64,000 bases of DNA, taken from assembly GCA_951812575.1 (NCBI GenBank), contig OX638322.1, positions 1,487,925-1,551,924 on the forward strand, given 5' to 3'. Positions 27,326 through 36,143 of this stretch are shown piece by piece (the stretch's first letter is position 1; every line of letters begins with the position of its first letter). Position numbers and translations under genes: made by a program. The notes under the pieces are model-generated. The model ran no database searches. It was given only the letters and a program-made list of their open reading frames with translations, and was not told the origin of the DNA. Source of the stretch: Candidatus Binatia bacterium. Lineage in GTDB: Bacteria > Desulfobacterota > Binatia > Bin18.

Positions 27326-30235
27326 TTAAAAAGTTTCTTCAGTATCCTCCTCAGCAGTGGGGCCAGAAGCTTCGGGTGCGGGATCCGGCCCCTGCACCTC
27401 GATAATCACGAAATTCTGGCTTGCCTCTTGCCACTCGACCGTCACTATTGTGTTCGGCTCGGGGAAGTCGGGTAGATCGTACACTCCGCTTGCGCCCGTC
27501 AGGAGCGTTTCGCCCAAGGTCGTGACGGTAAACGTCGCTCGTCCGAACTCTTCGCCGTCCGCCAAGGCCCGTAGCGTGTGCTCACCGTCGCCGAACTCGT
27601 TCCAGTTCAGCCGCAGCCCAAAGCCGGTGTTGCTGTCGTCGCATATCTCTGCCGTGTCCATCCGGTCAGTGCCGTAGGCGGCCTCGAAGATATCCGTGCC
27701 GTCAATTTCAATCTCGACCCGCTCGGCCCCACACACCCAGCCCGACACGATGCCGACCCCGCTCTGGAACGAGTCGGAGGCGGGATTCTCCAACGTGCCG
27801 ATAAGATCACTCAGGACGGGTGGATCGCTCTCAGTGGGCGGATTATCCATTGGGGGCTCACTCTCAGTGGCGGGTGAGAGCGCGGCAATCGCAAAGTTCT
27901 GCAATGCCTCTTGCCATACGAGCCGCGTCTGCTGGCCTGTGTCGGGAAAGTCGGGCAGCAGGTAGTCGCCCTGGGCATCTCGCAGGAACTCGACGCCAAA
28001 CGTGGCCACCCGGAAGGTGGCTGACCCGAATTCCACTCCATCGGCCAATGCCCGCACCGTGTGCTTACCGTCGCCTAATCGGTTCCAGTTGAAGACCAGC
28101 CCAAAGCCATTATCGCGGTCGCCGCAGGCATCGAGGGTGTCCTCTCGGTCGGTGCCATAGGGAGCCTCAAGGACGAATGCGAATGGAGGACGAAAGGGGA
28201 ACGGGGGGTAATCCTCCCCATCTTCCCCACTGGGGTCGAAGCCGTGCGCAAAAAGTGTGGACGGACTGGAACAGTGCATAGAGCTTGTCGAGCAACGCGC
28301 GAGCAAGTCGTCAAAGGGGAACTTAAATGTGGTCTCCCCGTCAAATTCCAGTTCGACCTGCTCGGCTTCGCAGACCCACCCGGTCACGAGCCCGATCCCG
28401 CTATGAAACTCCTCCAACTCCACGGCACCGGCCGTGAAGTTGACCACGAGCGTGTACTGCCCGGTCAAGGTGCCATAGCCCTGTACGGCAATCGCATACG
28501 TGCCGGCGTTGACCGGGACGGTCAGCAGAAAATTGTGTCCATCGCCCCCATCATCATCGGTGGCGATTTCCGTGTCGCCCTGCCAGAGCGTCCCGACGGT
28601 ATCCAGCGGTCCGTTGGTCGTGATGGCCAATGTCCCGGTGTGGGGCACGGCAATCTGAAAGTAATCGACATCATGTGCCGGTCCGATCTGACCTGGGGTT
28701 GATGAGGTCGAACTGATACGCGTTGCCGTGCCGGGCGTATCGGCGTGGGTGTCGACGGGCGGCGTCGGCGGGGCGATGTCCGGTTCAAACGGCTCGCTCG
28801 ACACGGTCGGCATCAAACCCCGGTAGCATGGGAGGTCGAGGTAGCAGGAGTCGCTTGGAAGCGCTGGCGCGGCACCCAGCGTGATCCGTACCGGGCCGCC
28901 GGTTGGAATGACCGTGAGCGGGGGACTGGTGACGCTTCCGGTGGAAACGGTGACAGACGGGGTAGACAGCGTGGCACCGCTGGCCGACACGGGGACCGTC
29001 AGGTCAAACGGCGCGCCAGTAGCGACTTTGACGACGACGCCACCGGCAGGCGTGGTGTTCTCCAGCGTCATCGCCACGGGAAAGGGGGCACCAGGGTTGG
29101 CGTTGAGCGACACTTGCCGCAGGCTGCTGAGACCGGCAAACACCTTGGGCGGCAGGGCGGTGAGGTGGTTGCCGCCGAGGTCTAAGACCCGCAGGCTGCT
29201 CAGGCCGGTGAAGAGCGTCGGTGGAAGGATGGTGAGCTGATTCGTGTCAAGATACAAGCTTCCCAGATTGGTCAGACCGGTAAAGATATCGGGCGGGAGG
29301 GCGGTGAGGCGGTTGCGGCTGAGGGACAGGGTCTGCAGACTGGTCAGGCCGGTAAAGATGTCGGGCGGGAGGGCGGCGAGATTGTTTTCGTGGAGATACA
29401 AGCTTCCCAGATTGGTCAGGTCGGTAAAGATGTCGGGCGGGAGGGCGGTGAGGTGGTTGTCGTGGAGCAATAAGGTCTGCAGATTGGTCAGGCCGCTAAA
29501 GATGTCGGGCGGGAGGGTGGTGAGGAAGTTATTCCTGAGCGATAAGGTCTCCAAGCTGGTGAGGTTGGCAAACACGTCGGGGGGAAGAGTGGTGAATTCG
29601 TTTCCAGAGACCACCAAGTACTCCAGACTGGTCAGGCCGACGAAGATGCCGGAGGGGAGGGTGGTGAGGCGGGTGTCGTTGAGCCACATGGTCTGCAGAT
29701 TGGTCAGGCCGGCAAAGACGTCGGGCGGGATGTCGGTAAAATCGTTGTCGTCGAGGTCCAAAACTCGCAAGTTGGTGAGGTCGGTGAAGACGTTGGGGGA
29801 GAGGGTGGCGAGGTCGTTGTGCCACAGGTTCAACTGTCGCAAGTTGGTCAGGCCGGCGAAGATGTTGGGGGGGAGAGCGGTGAGGTTGTTGTCGTAGAGA
29901 TCCAACTGCTCCAAGCTGGTGAGACCGGCAAAGTCACCCGACTGTAATGTTTCTATGCGTTCGGAGCCCAGACTCAAAACACTAATACGGCCGAGCTGGT
30001 CGGCTGTCACATCGGCGCAGGTCACCCCGCCCCCGACTATAGCGACGAGGGCGTCTCTCACCTGTGGGGTCCGGTCGCAGACACCGGACTGCGCCTGCGC
30101 CTGAGCGGTGGAAGACAGCACGAGCAGGCTCATGGTCAGGAGGAAGAGCAGGCAGGCTCTTCCTATGCTCCAGTGGCGGCGTACCTGCTTTTGGGGCCCT
30201 CTACCCACATCACTACGCTTGATAGTCATAGCCAT
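27326..30235 (-). CDS. Secreted leucine-rich-repeat protein with PPC domain and duplicated C-terminal module
   Basis: A 969-aa exported protein. After a basic start, a signal segment LLFLLTMSLLVLSSTAQAQAQ (~28-49) is followed by a Cys-capped N-terminus and about twelve 24-residue leucine-rich repeats of the pattern LxxLxLxxNxLTALPPDIFTGLTN (~84-380). A linker leads to a pre-peptidase C-terminal-like domain (DVDYFQIAVPHTGTLAITT...), then two copies of a ~140-residue module starting SGIGLVTGWVC and SGVGIVSGWVC, each with APYGTDREDT/AAYGTDRMDT. The start at 30235 follows AGGAG by five bases. LRR surface proteins usually bind proteins or glycans; the partner is unknown. The repeats are 72 bp at DNA level and could recombine. 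Confidence 0.88.
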   Translation of the reverse strand: MAMTIKRSDVGRGPQKQVRRHWSIGRACLLFLLTMSLLVLSSTAQAQAQSGVCDRTPQVRDALVAIVGGGVTCADVTADQLGRISVLSLGSERIETLQSGDFAGLTSLEQLDLYDNNLTALPPNIFAGLTNLRQLNLWHNDLATLSPNVFTDLTNLRVLDLDDNDFTDIPPDVFAGLTNLQTMWLNDTRLTTLPSGIFVGLTSLEYLVVSGNEFTTLPPDVFANLTSLETLSLRNNFLTTLPPDIFSGLTNLQTLLLHDNHLTALPPDIFTDLTNLGSLYLHENNLAALPPDIFTGLTSLQTLSLSRNRLTALPPDIFTGLTNLGSLYLDTNQLTILPPTLFTGLSSLRVLDLGGNHLTALPPKVFAGLSSLRQVSLNANPGAPFPVAMTLENTTPAGGVVVKVATGAPFDLTVPVSASGATLSTPSVTVSTGSVTSPPLTVIPTGGPVRITLGAAPALPSDSCYLDLPCYRGLMPTVSSEPFEPDIAPPTPPVDTHADTPGTATRISSTSSTPGQIGPAHDVDYFQIAVPHTGTLAITTNGPLDTVGTLWQGDTEIATDDDGGDGHNFLLTVPVNAGTYAIAVQGYGTLTGQYTLVVNFTAGAVELEEFHSGIGLVTGWVCEAEQVELEFDGETTFKFPFDDLLARCSTSSMHCSSPSTLFAHGFDPSGEDGEDYPPFPFRPPFAFVLEAPYGTDREDTLDACGDRDNGFGLVFNWNRLGDGKHTVRALADGVEFGSATFRVATFGVEFLRDAQGDYLLPDFPDTGQQTRLVWQEALQNFAIAALSPATESEPPMDNPPTESDPPVLSDLIGTLENPASDSFQSGVGIVSGWVCGAERVEIEIDGTDIFEAAYGTDRMDTAEICDDSNTGFGLRLNWNEFGDGEHTLRALADGEEFGRATFTVTTLGETLLTGASGVYDLPDFPEPNTIVTVEWQEASQNFVIIEVQGPDPAPEASGPTAEEDTEETF
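29086..29983 (-). repeat. Twelve tandem 72-bp units encoding leucine-rich repeats
   Basis: Successive 72-base units share blocks such as GATATCGGGCGG or GATGTCGGGCGG, and GGTCAGGCCGG. They stay in phase with the 24-residue protein repeat. Central units (about 29230-29520) are most alike, suggesting recent duplication or conversion there. Confidence 0.85.
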
Positions 30236-30282
30236 CCTCACTCCTCAGCAGACACAAGATTCAGTTATGGGGCGCGTAACTA

Positions 30283-31164
30283 TCACACCCCCCGCGCTCG
30301 GTCCACAATCGGTGCTACGCGGTCGAGCCATTCGTGCGCTTTTCCGTCGGCAATTTCGGTGCCCATCTGTTGGTTGAACACCACGACGCCATCCACCCCG
30401 GCATCCTGATAGCGCTTCAGCATATCAACGGACAGGTTGCCGTTGTCCGGATCGATAATAGGCGTCACCGGCACGCCGTCGGGGTCACGGCCCGCCTCTG
30501 TGACGAGTTTTCGGAGCTCTTCGATCTCGGCTCCCAACGCCTGTGGACTGTACGCCAGCGGAAACCAGCCGTCGTAGGAACGCGCGACACGTTCCAGGGC
30601 TTTGGGACCGTGCGCACCGAGTAACACTGGCGGGCCGTTTTGCTGTACCGGCTTGGGCTCGCAGCGGACCGCCGGGAATTGGACCAGTTCCCCATCATAA
30701 CTGGTCTCTGTCTGCGTCCACAGCAGTCGCATGGCCTCGACGGTCTCACGCAGGCGTCGCCAGCGCAGACGAAAGGAGGTCCCCATGATCTCGGTTTCTT
30801 CGCGCAGCCAGCCGCCGCCAATGCCCAGGATCACCCGGCCGTTGGAATATAAATCAAGGCTGGCAACCACCTTGGCCGTCATGAGCGGGTCACGTTCGGG
30901 CAGCAGGCAAATCCCGGTGCCGAGCTTGATGCGATTCGTCACCCCGGCCGCCACGGTCAGTGCGATAAACGGATCGGCCCAGCGATTATAGTGCTCCGGC
31001 AGAACGCCATCGGCCGCCCCAGGAAACGGCGTCGTATGCCCAACCGGGATCGCCGGGTGTTCAGGAATCCACAGCGAAGCAAACCCCAGTGCTTCTGCCC
31101 TGCGGGCCACCGCGCTCAGGTCTCCGCTCTCCGCCGTCGCTGTCACCAGTACGCCAACGTCCAT
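30283..31164 (-). CDS. LLM-class F420-dependent oxidoreductase
   Basis: A 293-aa luciferase-like TIM-barrel protein. FASLWIPEHPAIPVG, IKLGTGICLLPERDPLMTAKVVASLD and VILGIGGGWLREETEIMG are the blocks seen in probable F420-dependent oxidoreductases. The start at 31164 follows AAGGAGGGGACT; a longer frame adds 27 unlikely residues. Cofactor choice (F420 or FMN) cannot be fixed here; no F420 biosynthesis gene is in the window. It is divergent from the MFS exporter across 183 bp. Confidence 0.88.
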   Translation of the reverse strand: MDVGVLVTATAESGDLSAVARRAEALGFASLWIPEHPAIPVGHTTPFPGAADGVLPEHYNRWADPFIALTVAAGVTNRIKLGTGICLLPERDPLMTAKVVASLDLYSNGRVILGIGGGWLREETEIMGTSFRLRWRRLRETVEAMRLLWTQTETSYDGELVQFPAVRCEPKPVQQNGPPVLLGAHGPKALERVARSYDGWFPLAYSPQALGAEIEELRKLVTEAGRDPDGVPVTPIIDPDNGNLSVDMLKRYQDAGVDGVVVFNQQMGTEIADGKAHEWLDRVAPIVDRARGV

Positions 31165-31347
31165 AGTCCCCTCCTTAAATAATATGCGCCTCAAAACACC
31201 ATATTCCCCACCCCCGGACAAGCCTTTCCTTGACAGGGTTCTCACGCTCCAGATAGCCTTACACGCTATGCAGCGTCCCGGCCCCTTCGCCCTTTTTGTA
31301 TGCTCTTTCCTGTGTAGCGTTTCCTCTGTGGTGAGGAGCGCGGCCCA

Positions 31348-32637
31348 TTGAGTAGCTCCCCGTCCACACCCTCAGCAGCGACAATCGAAAAGACCGACAA
31401 GACCCTTTTTGGTTGTTCCCTGCCCTATGCCTTCCGGGCGCTCGGCCATCGGAACTTTCGACTCTTTTTTGTCGGTCAGTTTGTCTCCCGGACCGGATTC
31501 TGGATGCAAAACATGGCCCAGGCCTGGCTGATCTATCGGCTGACCGAGTCCTCCCTGATGCTTGGGTTGGTCGCCTTTGCCGGTCAGGTGCCGACCCTCC
31601 TGTTCGGACTGCTGGCCGGGGTGGTTGCCGACCGCTTCAACCGTTACCGGGTCATTCTGATTGCCCTCTGGCTCGCCATGTTGCAGGCCTTCGTGCTGGG
31701 GTTTCTCACTATGAGTGAGTGGATAACTGCCTGGCAGGTCTTTGTCCTGGCCCTGGTCGCCGGCACCATTCAGGCATTCGAGATGCCCGCCCGCCAGAGT
31801 TTTCTGATGGAGATCGTCGGCAAAGACGACCTGGCGAGTGCGATTGCCCTCAACTCGACTCTGGTCAACGCGGCCCGGATTGTCGGTCCGGCCCTGGCCG
31901 GGCTGCTGGTGGCCCAGTTTGGCGAGGGCGTGTGCTTCACCTTTAATGGCTGTACCTTCCTGGCCATTATCGTGGGCTTTCTCGCCATGCGGCTCCCCCC
32001 GCGAGTTGTTGAACCTCACCCCGCGCGATCAACCTCCACCTTTATTGGGGAAGGTATCCGCTATGCCCTGCATACCCCGGCGATCCGGCTGTTGTTGATC
32101 CTGGTCAGCTTGCTCAGCCTGCTCAGCACCCCGTACACCGTGCTGATGCCGGTCTTTGCCGGCGATATCTTACACAGTGGGCCAAACGGCATGGGTCTGC
32201 TGATGGGCGCGGCCGGCGCTGGCGCCGTGGTGGGCGCCCTGCTGATGGCCCGTCACCAAGGCACGGAACAGCTCGGCCGGGTCATGGCCTTTGCCTTTAT
32301 TCGGTTTGGCCTGGGACTCATCCTGTTCTCCCTGTCGCATAACTTCTGGCTGTCCATGCTCGCCCTGCCGCTTGTCGGCTCCGGCTTCATGGTGCCTATG
32401 GCCGCCACCAACACCCTGCTCCAGACCTTATCGCCGGACCATCTGCGCGGTCGGATCATGAGCCTGTTCTTCATCATGCTTATGGGGGCCACACCTCTCG
32501 CCAGTCTGTTGGCGGGTTTTCTGGCTCCCCTTATTGGTGCCCCGCTGACGGTCGGCGGTACGGGCGTTCTCTGTCTGCTCGTGTCGGCCTATGTCTTCCT
32601 GAAGCTGCATGTGCTGCGGGCCGCGCAGCATGCCTAG
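31348..32637 (+). CDS. MFS exporter, EntS-like (DHA3) family
   Basis: A 429-aa inner-membrane protein with about 12 hydrophobic segments. The first segment FRLFFVGQFVSRTGFWMQNMAQAW and the loop GLLAGVVADRFNRYRV are typical of the enterobactin-exporter/macrolide-efflux branch, as is DHLRGRIMSLFFIMLMG in the C-terminal half. TTG is used as start, with GTGAGGAG upstream; no ATG lies near the conserved N-terminus. The substrate is unknown. Its last 210 bases overlap the extended 3' end of the converging EamA gene. Confidence 0.88.
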   Translation: MSSSPSTPSAATIEKTDKTLFGCSLPYAFRALGHRNFRLFFVGQFVSRTGFWMQNMAQAWLIYRLTESSLMLGLVAFAGQVPTLLFGLLAGVVADRFNRYRVILIALWLAMLQAFVLGFLTMSEWITAWQVFVLALVAGTIQAFEMPARQSFLMEIVGKDDLASAIALNSTLVNAARIVGPALAGLLVAQFGEGVCFTFNGCTFLAIIVGFLAMRLPPRVVEPHPARSTSTFIGEGIRYALHTPAIRLLLILVSLLSLLSTPYTVLMPVFAGDILHSGPNGMGLLMGAAGAGAVVGALLMARHQGTEQLGRVMAFAFIRFGLGLILFSLSHNFWLSMLALPLVGSGFMVPMAATNTLLQTLSPDHLRGRIMSLFFIMLMGATPLASLLAGFLAPLIGAPLTVGGTGVLCLLVSAYVFLKLHVLRAAQHA

Positions 32638-33726
32638 ACGCCTTACAATTCCGTATAACCAGCCGGTCCCTGGTTTAGCGTCTGTTGAGTCTACGAGAGT
32701 CACTGGGTCTGTTGAGTCTGTTGGGTCCGTTGAGTCTGTTGGGTTGAGACTCAATAGACCCAAGGACCCTATAGACCCAACAGACCTAACCTGTGCAGTC
32801 GCCGCCGACCGGGACGCCCCGCTGCTATTCACGATATAAATGCCGACACACACGCCGGCTACGCCAAGCAACTGGACCAGCCCCATGTGTTCACTCAGCA
32901 GCAGCCAGCCGAAGAGCACGGCGAACACCGGGGTGAGAAACGTCAGCGAGGCCACCCGCGTGGGCGAATGACGCTGAATCAGCCAGGCGTAGGCCACAAA
33001 CCCGAAGGCCGCCGAAACCACACTCAGATAGACAATGGAGACGACGAGGCGGGTCGAGAGGAGAAACGGCTGGTCCGCCTCAAAAATCCAGGAGAAGAGG
33101 GTCAGGATGGGCCAGGTGATCCAGGTCTGCCAACACACCAGCGCAACGGGATGGATCCGTCCGGCGACGCGCTTGGTGATAATACCGGAAATCCCAATCG
33201 TCAGGGCCGAACTCAGGACAATGGCGTCGCCCATAAGCGCGTCGCTCAGGCCGCCGCCGAACTTGGCCGAAAAGAGGACGACGATGCCGCTAAAGGCTAC
33301 GCTCAGGCCGCAGACTTTGCGGGCCGTCAGGCGGTCTCCAGGCAGGAAAAAGGGCGCCAGCAGGGCGATAAAAATAGGCTGAGCGCTAAAAAATACGGCC
33401 GAGCGTCCGGAGGTCGTGAGCGCCGTCCCCAGATAGACCGCCATATTGCCGTAGCAGAACAACAGTCCAAGCAGGCCCAGTATCTTGAGTTCGTTCCAGC
33501 CAAAGCGGAGTTGCACCCGCTGATACCAGGCCAGGGCCAGGAGCACGACGGCCGTCACCCCGAACCGAAGGGCCGCAGCCCCAAGGGGCGGCATATCGAA
33601 GATGCCGACCTTGATCGCCACGAACGCTCCGCCCCAGATCGCGCTCAGCAGTGCCGTCAGCGCAATTGCGGATAGCTCCAGCGGCCGGTCGTCCGTGTGC
33701 GGACTCGGTCCGGCGGAAGTGCTCAC
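32428..33726 (-). CDS. EamA/DMT-family transporter with a repeat-derived C-terminal extension
   Basis: A ten-helix drug/metabolite transporter fold (two EamA domains, residues ~15-300: AIWGGAFVAIKVG...FLTPVFAVLFGWLLLSEHMGL) that should end near GVCVGIYIVNSSG (~302). Instead the frame runs on for about 125 residues. The first part (RSVGSIGSLGLLSLNPTDSTDPTDSTDP) is encoded by the nonamer array at 32685-32788 and the rest by the antisense strand of the MFS gene. The array apparently removed the native stop. The start overlaps the epimerase stop as ATGA. Whether the long tail is made is unknown. Confidence 0.85.
   Translation of the reverse strand: MSTSAGPSPHTDDRPLELSAIALTALLSAIWGGAFVAIKVGIFDMPPLGAAALRFGVTAVVLLALAWYQRVQLRFGWNELKILGLLGLLFCYGNMAVYLGTALTTSGRSAVFFSAQPIFIALLAPFFLPGDRLTARKVCGLSVAFSGIVVLFSAKFGGGLSDALMGDAIVLSSALTIGISGIITKRVAGRIHPVALVCWQTWITWPILTLFSWIFEADQPFLLSTRLVVSIVYLSVVSAAFGFVAYAWLIQRHSPTRVASLTFLTPVFAVLFGWLLLSEHMGLVQLLGVAGVCVGIYIVNSSGASRSAATAQVRSVGSIGSLGLLSLNPTDSTDPTDSTDPVTLVDSTDAKPGTGWLYGIVRRLGMLRGPQHMQLQEDIGRHEQTENARTADRQRGTNKGSQKTRQQTGERCGPHKHDEEQAHDPTAQMVRR
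32685..32788. repeat. Nonanucleotide-repeat hairpin, locus B, inside the eamA 3' end
   Basis: Seven or so units (TTGAGTCTA, CTGGGTCTG, TTGAGTCTG, TTGGGTCCG...) switch to complementary units (GACTCAATA, GACCCAAGG, GACCCAACA). Because the unit is nine bases long it stays in frame, giving the peptide TDSTDPTDSTD in the transporter tail. Confidence 0.9.
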
Positions 33727-34163
33727 GACTGCTCTTCTCGCTCCACAAAATGGATCAGCACGCCGCCGGTACTCTTGGGATGGATAAAGGCGACTCTGGA
33801 GCCGCGTGCGCCTGGGCGGCCTTTCTCGTCGAGGACGCGCAAGCCTTTGGCTTTGACTTCCTGAATGGCGGCGTCGATATCGTCTACCCGCACGGCGATA
33901 TGATGGATGCCCTCGCCCCGTTTTTCTATCCAGCGCGAGATGTCGCGCTGATCCGTCACCTTGTCGCCCAGCCCCGGCATACGGTCCTGCAAAAACTCGA
34001 AGTCGGCCTCACCAATCCGGGCAAAGGCAATCCGCAAGCCCTCATACGGATCGGCCTCCTCAAAGTCGTGGATTTCCAGCCCCAGGATGTCCCCAAAAAC
34101 GCGGAGATAGGTATCCAGATCTTTTACTGCCACACCAATGTGATCGATTTGACGGATATTCAT
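33723..34163 (-). CDS. mce: Methylmalonyl-CoA epimerase (VOC family)
   Basis: A 146-aa vicinal-oxygen-chelate protein. DHIGVAVKDLD provides the first metal histidine, EGIHHIAVRVDDIDAA the second, and GVLIHFVE the glutamate at the end. It interconverts (2S)- and (2R)-methylmalonyl-CoA between propionyl-CoA carboxylase and the mutase. The carboxyltransferase-like gene at 43667 could be the upstream step, though it is 9 kb away. It is embedded between the M81 peptidase and the EamA gene on one transcript. A lactoylglutathione-lyase-like role is the alternative. Confidence 0.82.
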   Translation of the reverse strand: MNIRQIDHIGVAVKDLDTYLRVFGDILGLEIHDFEEADPYEGLRIAFARIGEADFEFLQDRMPGLGDKVTDQRDISRWIEKRGEGIHHIAVRVDDIDAAIQEVKAKGLRVLDEKGRPGARGSRVAFIHPKSTGGVLIHFVEREEQS

Positions 34164-34171
34164 GCGATCTC

Positions 34172-35632
34172 CTAAATGTCATCGAGGGGAAAGACCGGTC
34201 GCCGGATTTTTTCATACGGCAAACGCGCATGCACCTGGGTTGCCCGCCCCGGCGTGTCCACGTCAATGAAGGTGCTGGCGATACCGGCAAAACCGGCGCG
34301 GTGTTGCAGTTCGGATTTGACCGCCAGGATCTTCCGTTGGGTCGGTTCAATGCCAAGACTGCGGAAATGGTTGGCTTCAAAGCCGTGGGTCGGACGCGAA
34401 GTCAGAATGACCTCAACACCGCCGCAATCCACTACCGCGGTTGCCCCACGTCGATACGTACCCGCATTAAATGCCGTCGCCGCGGTGTAAACCCCGTCCT
34501 GAATGACACGCACCCGGCCACTGATTTCAACCGGTGCTCCGTGGAAGGCGTCCACCTTGCCGCCCACGCTGAGGGTGACATTTTTGCCGATCCCGGCCCG
34601 GACGGCTTCCTGCACGGCCGCCGGATCGGTAATATTCCCGACTACCGCCCCCTGGGCATTTTGTCTGAGCAGTTCCGCCAGCAGGACGGTCCCGTCGCCC
34701 GGTGTGCCGGCGCCGCCACTATCGGCCAGGTCTCCCAGCACGACCAGGCCGTCCTCCGCTTCAATGGCCGCTCGCACGCCCTCCTCGACCGGAACCATGT
34801 CGGTATGAAATGCCTGCCGCTTGGCCCAGCAGGCGTCTTTGATGCGCTCGGCAATATCGTGAGCCAGGGCTGGTTCGTTATTCGTGGTGACCGTCACGCT
34901 GATGCCGGTCTCGGGGATATCGGCACAAAAGAATCCGCCCAGCAACGACACATCCAGCACGCGGGGGTCACGCCCCAGGTGATGTGCCTGCCGCATCAGC
35001 GCCTCCATGGGCCAGCCTGGGGCGATATAGATTTTTTGCAGCGCCGGAGCCATGGCCGGTTGAGCCCAGGCAGGTGTCGGCGTGACCCTTCCGTCAAACA
35101 TGCCGGCCATGACCTGCGCCGCCTGTTCGCCGCCAGGGAAAAAATCATAGTGCGGGTTGGTCTTCACACCAATCAGCATACTGGCCTGCTCGACCATCAG
35201 CGGGGTGGTATTGGAATGGCCATCCAAAGTCGCCAGGATGGGCACCTTGTCACCCAAAAACTCGCGGAGCGTTCTGAGCAGATCGCCCTCGCAGTCATCG
35301 CACTCGTCTGACACGGCCGTGCCGTGCAGTTGGAGAAACACGCCGTCCACCGGCGGATTCTTACGCAAAAGATCGAGAAAACCGGCCTTGGCCGCTTCGT
35401 GTGCCTCCGTTGTCACCTTCCCCCCAACGCCGGGCACCACAAACGGAAGCGGAACAATGTCCCAGTGGTACTGCTGGGCTCCGTGCAGAAAGCCGGCAAT
35501 CGAGCCCTGCGCGCCGCCTACCCGCAGCACTCGCTCTCCGTTCAGCGTCGCCCGCTGAAACAGATCCAGCCCCATCTTTTGGGTGGCAAAGGTATTCACG
35601 GCGACCAGATATCCACCAACGGCTACCCGCAT
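34172..35632 (-). CDS. M81-family metallopeptidase (MlrC-like)
   Basis: A 486-aa protein of the MlrC family, named for the last enzyme of microcystin degradation but widespread in bacteria that do not meet microcystin. The N-terminal domain has FLQLHGTAVSDECDDCEGDLL and ATLDGHSNTTPLM (zinc ligands Asp and His), HYDFFPGGEQAA, and the C-terminal MlrC domain shows DLADSGGAGTPGDGT and VILTSRPTHGF. Likely a cytoplasmic peptidase or amidohydrolase with an unknown small peptide substrate. Its start overlaps the ferredoxin-like gene by 10 bases. Confidence 0.9.
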   Translation of the reverse strand: MRVAVGGYLVAVNTFATQKMGLDLFQRATLNGERVLRVGGAQGSIAGFLHGAQQYHWDIVPLPFVVPGVGGKVTTEAHEAAKAGFLDLLRKNPPVDGVFLQLHGTAVSDECDDCEGDLLRTLREFLGDKVPILATLDGHSNTTPLMVEQASMLIGVKTNPHYDFFPGGEQAAQVMAGMFDGRVTPTPAWAQPAMAPALQKIYIAPGWPMEALMRQAHHLGRDPRVLDVSLLGGFFCADIPETGISVTVTTNNEPALAHDIAERIKDACWAKRQAFHTDMVPVEEGVRAAIEAEDGLVVLGDLADSGGAGTPGDGTVLLAELLRQNAQGAVVGNITDPAAVQEAVRAGIGKNVTLSVGGKVDAFHGAPVEISGRVRVIQDGVYTAATAFNAGTYRRGATAVVDCGGVEVILTSRPTHGFEANHFRSLGIEPTQRKILAVKSELQHRAGFAGIASTFIDVDTPGRATQVHARLPYEKIRRPVFPLDDI

Positions 35633-35997
35633 ATCTGACCCTCCTTTACATTCAGCTCTCCCAGCCAGCTCCGAATCTCGTCCTCAATGCTCTTGATCGA
35701 ACCCCACGTCACAAAATCCGGCCGACCCGTCGGGCGTTGGCGCTTGATATAACGTACCCGCGTGTCGTCCTGCATCAGGTCGAGCCGAGGACCGACCGGA
35801 CAGCTCGACATGCACGCCGCCTTGCGGACTTCCGCCACCCCTTCGAGCTGCCGTTCAGTAACGAGGTTGCGAATTGCGGTCAGCAGCGTGAGCCCGGTAT
35901 GGACATCGGGCACCACCTCGGCGCTGCGGACCTTGACCTCAACCGTTCTGTTCGTACACTTGGTCTTGGTACAGATATGAATTTCGAGTTTTCCCAC
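35623..35997 (-). CDS. Thioredoxin-like [2Fe-2S] ferredoxin-domain protein
   Basis: A compact domain with the cysteine pattern CTKTKCTNR near the start and CMSSCPVGPRLDL about 60 residues later, as in thioredoxin-fold [2Fe-2S] ferredoxins. The start is uncertain: GTG at 35997 begins just before the conserved KLEIHICT strand. The frame remains open to an ATG at 36114 that lies within the nonamer repeat and would add 39 residues with a hydrophobic stretch. It leads the M81-epimerase-EamA transcript and is divergent from the flavin oxygenase. Confidence 0.7.
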   Translation of the reverse strand: MGKLEIHICTKTKCTNRTVEVKVRSAEVVPDVHTGLTLLTAIRNLVTERQLEGVAEVRKAACMSSCPVGPRLDLMQDDTRVRYIKRQRPTGRPDFVTWGSIKSIEDEIRSWLGELNVKEGQICG

Positions 35998-36079
35998 CCG
36001 CGCCCCAACTCGTCTGCATTCTTTTTCGACCCTGCCCACAAAGACATAGGCATGGGAGAAATACAAGAGGCATCCCACC

Positions 36080-36129
36080 GACCCAATAGACCCAAAGGAC
36101 TCCAAAGACTCCAATGACCCAACGACCCA
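36080..36129. repeat. Nonanucleotide-repeat array, locus C, single orientation
   Basis: Five to six units GACCCAATA, GACCCAAAG, GACTCCAAA, GACTCCAAT, GACCCAACG in one direction only, without the complementary half. It lies in the divergent region upstream of the flavin oxygenase at 36144 and may be a decayed or half copy of loci A and B. Confidence 0.8.
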
Positions 36130-36143
36130 GAAAAGGAACCTCC

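Noticed and set aside
29086..29983. Regularly spaced repeats resembling a CRISPR-like pattern
   Set aside because: The 72-bp period is in phase with a 24-residue leucine-rich repeat, with no unique spacers or cas genes.
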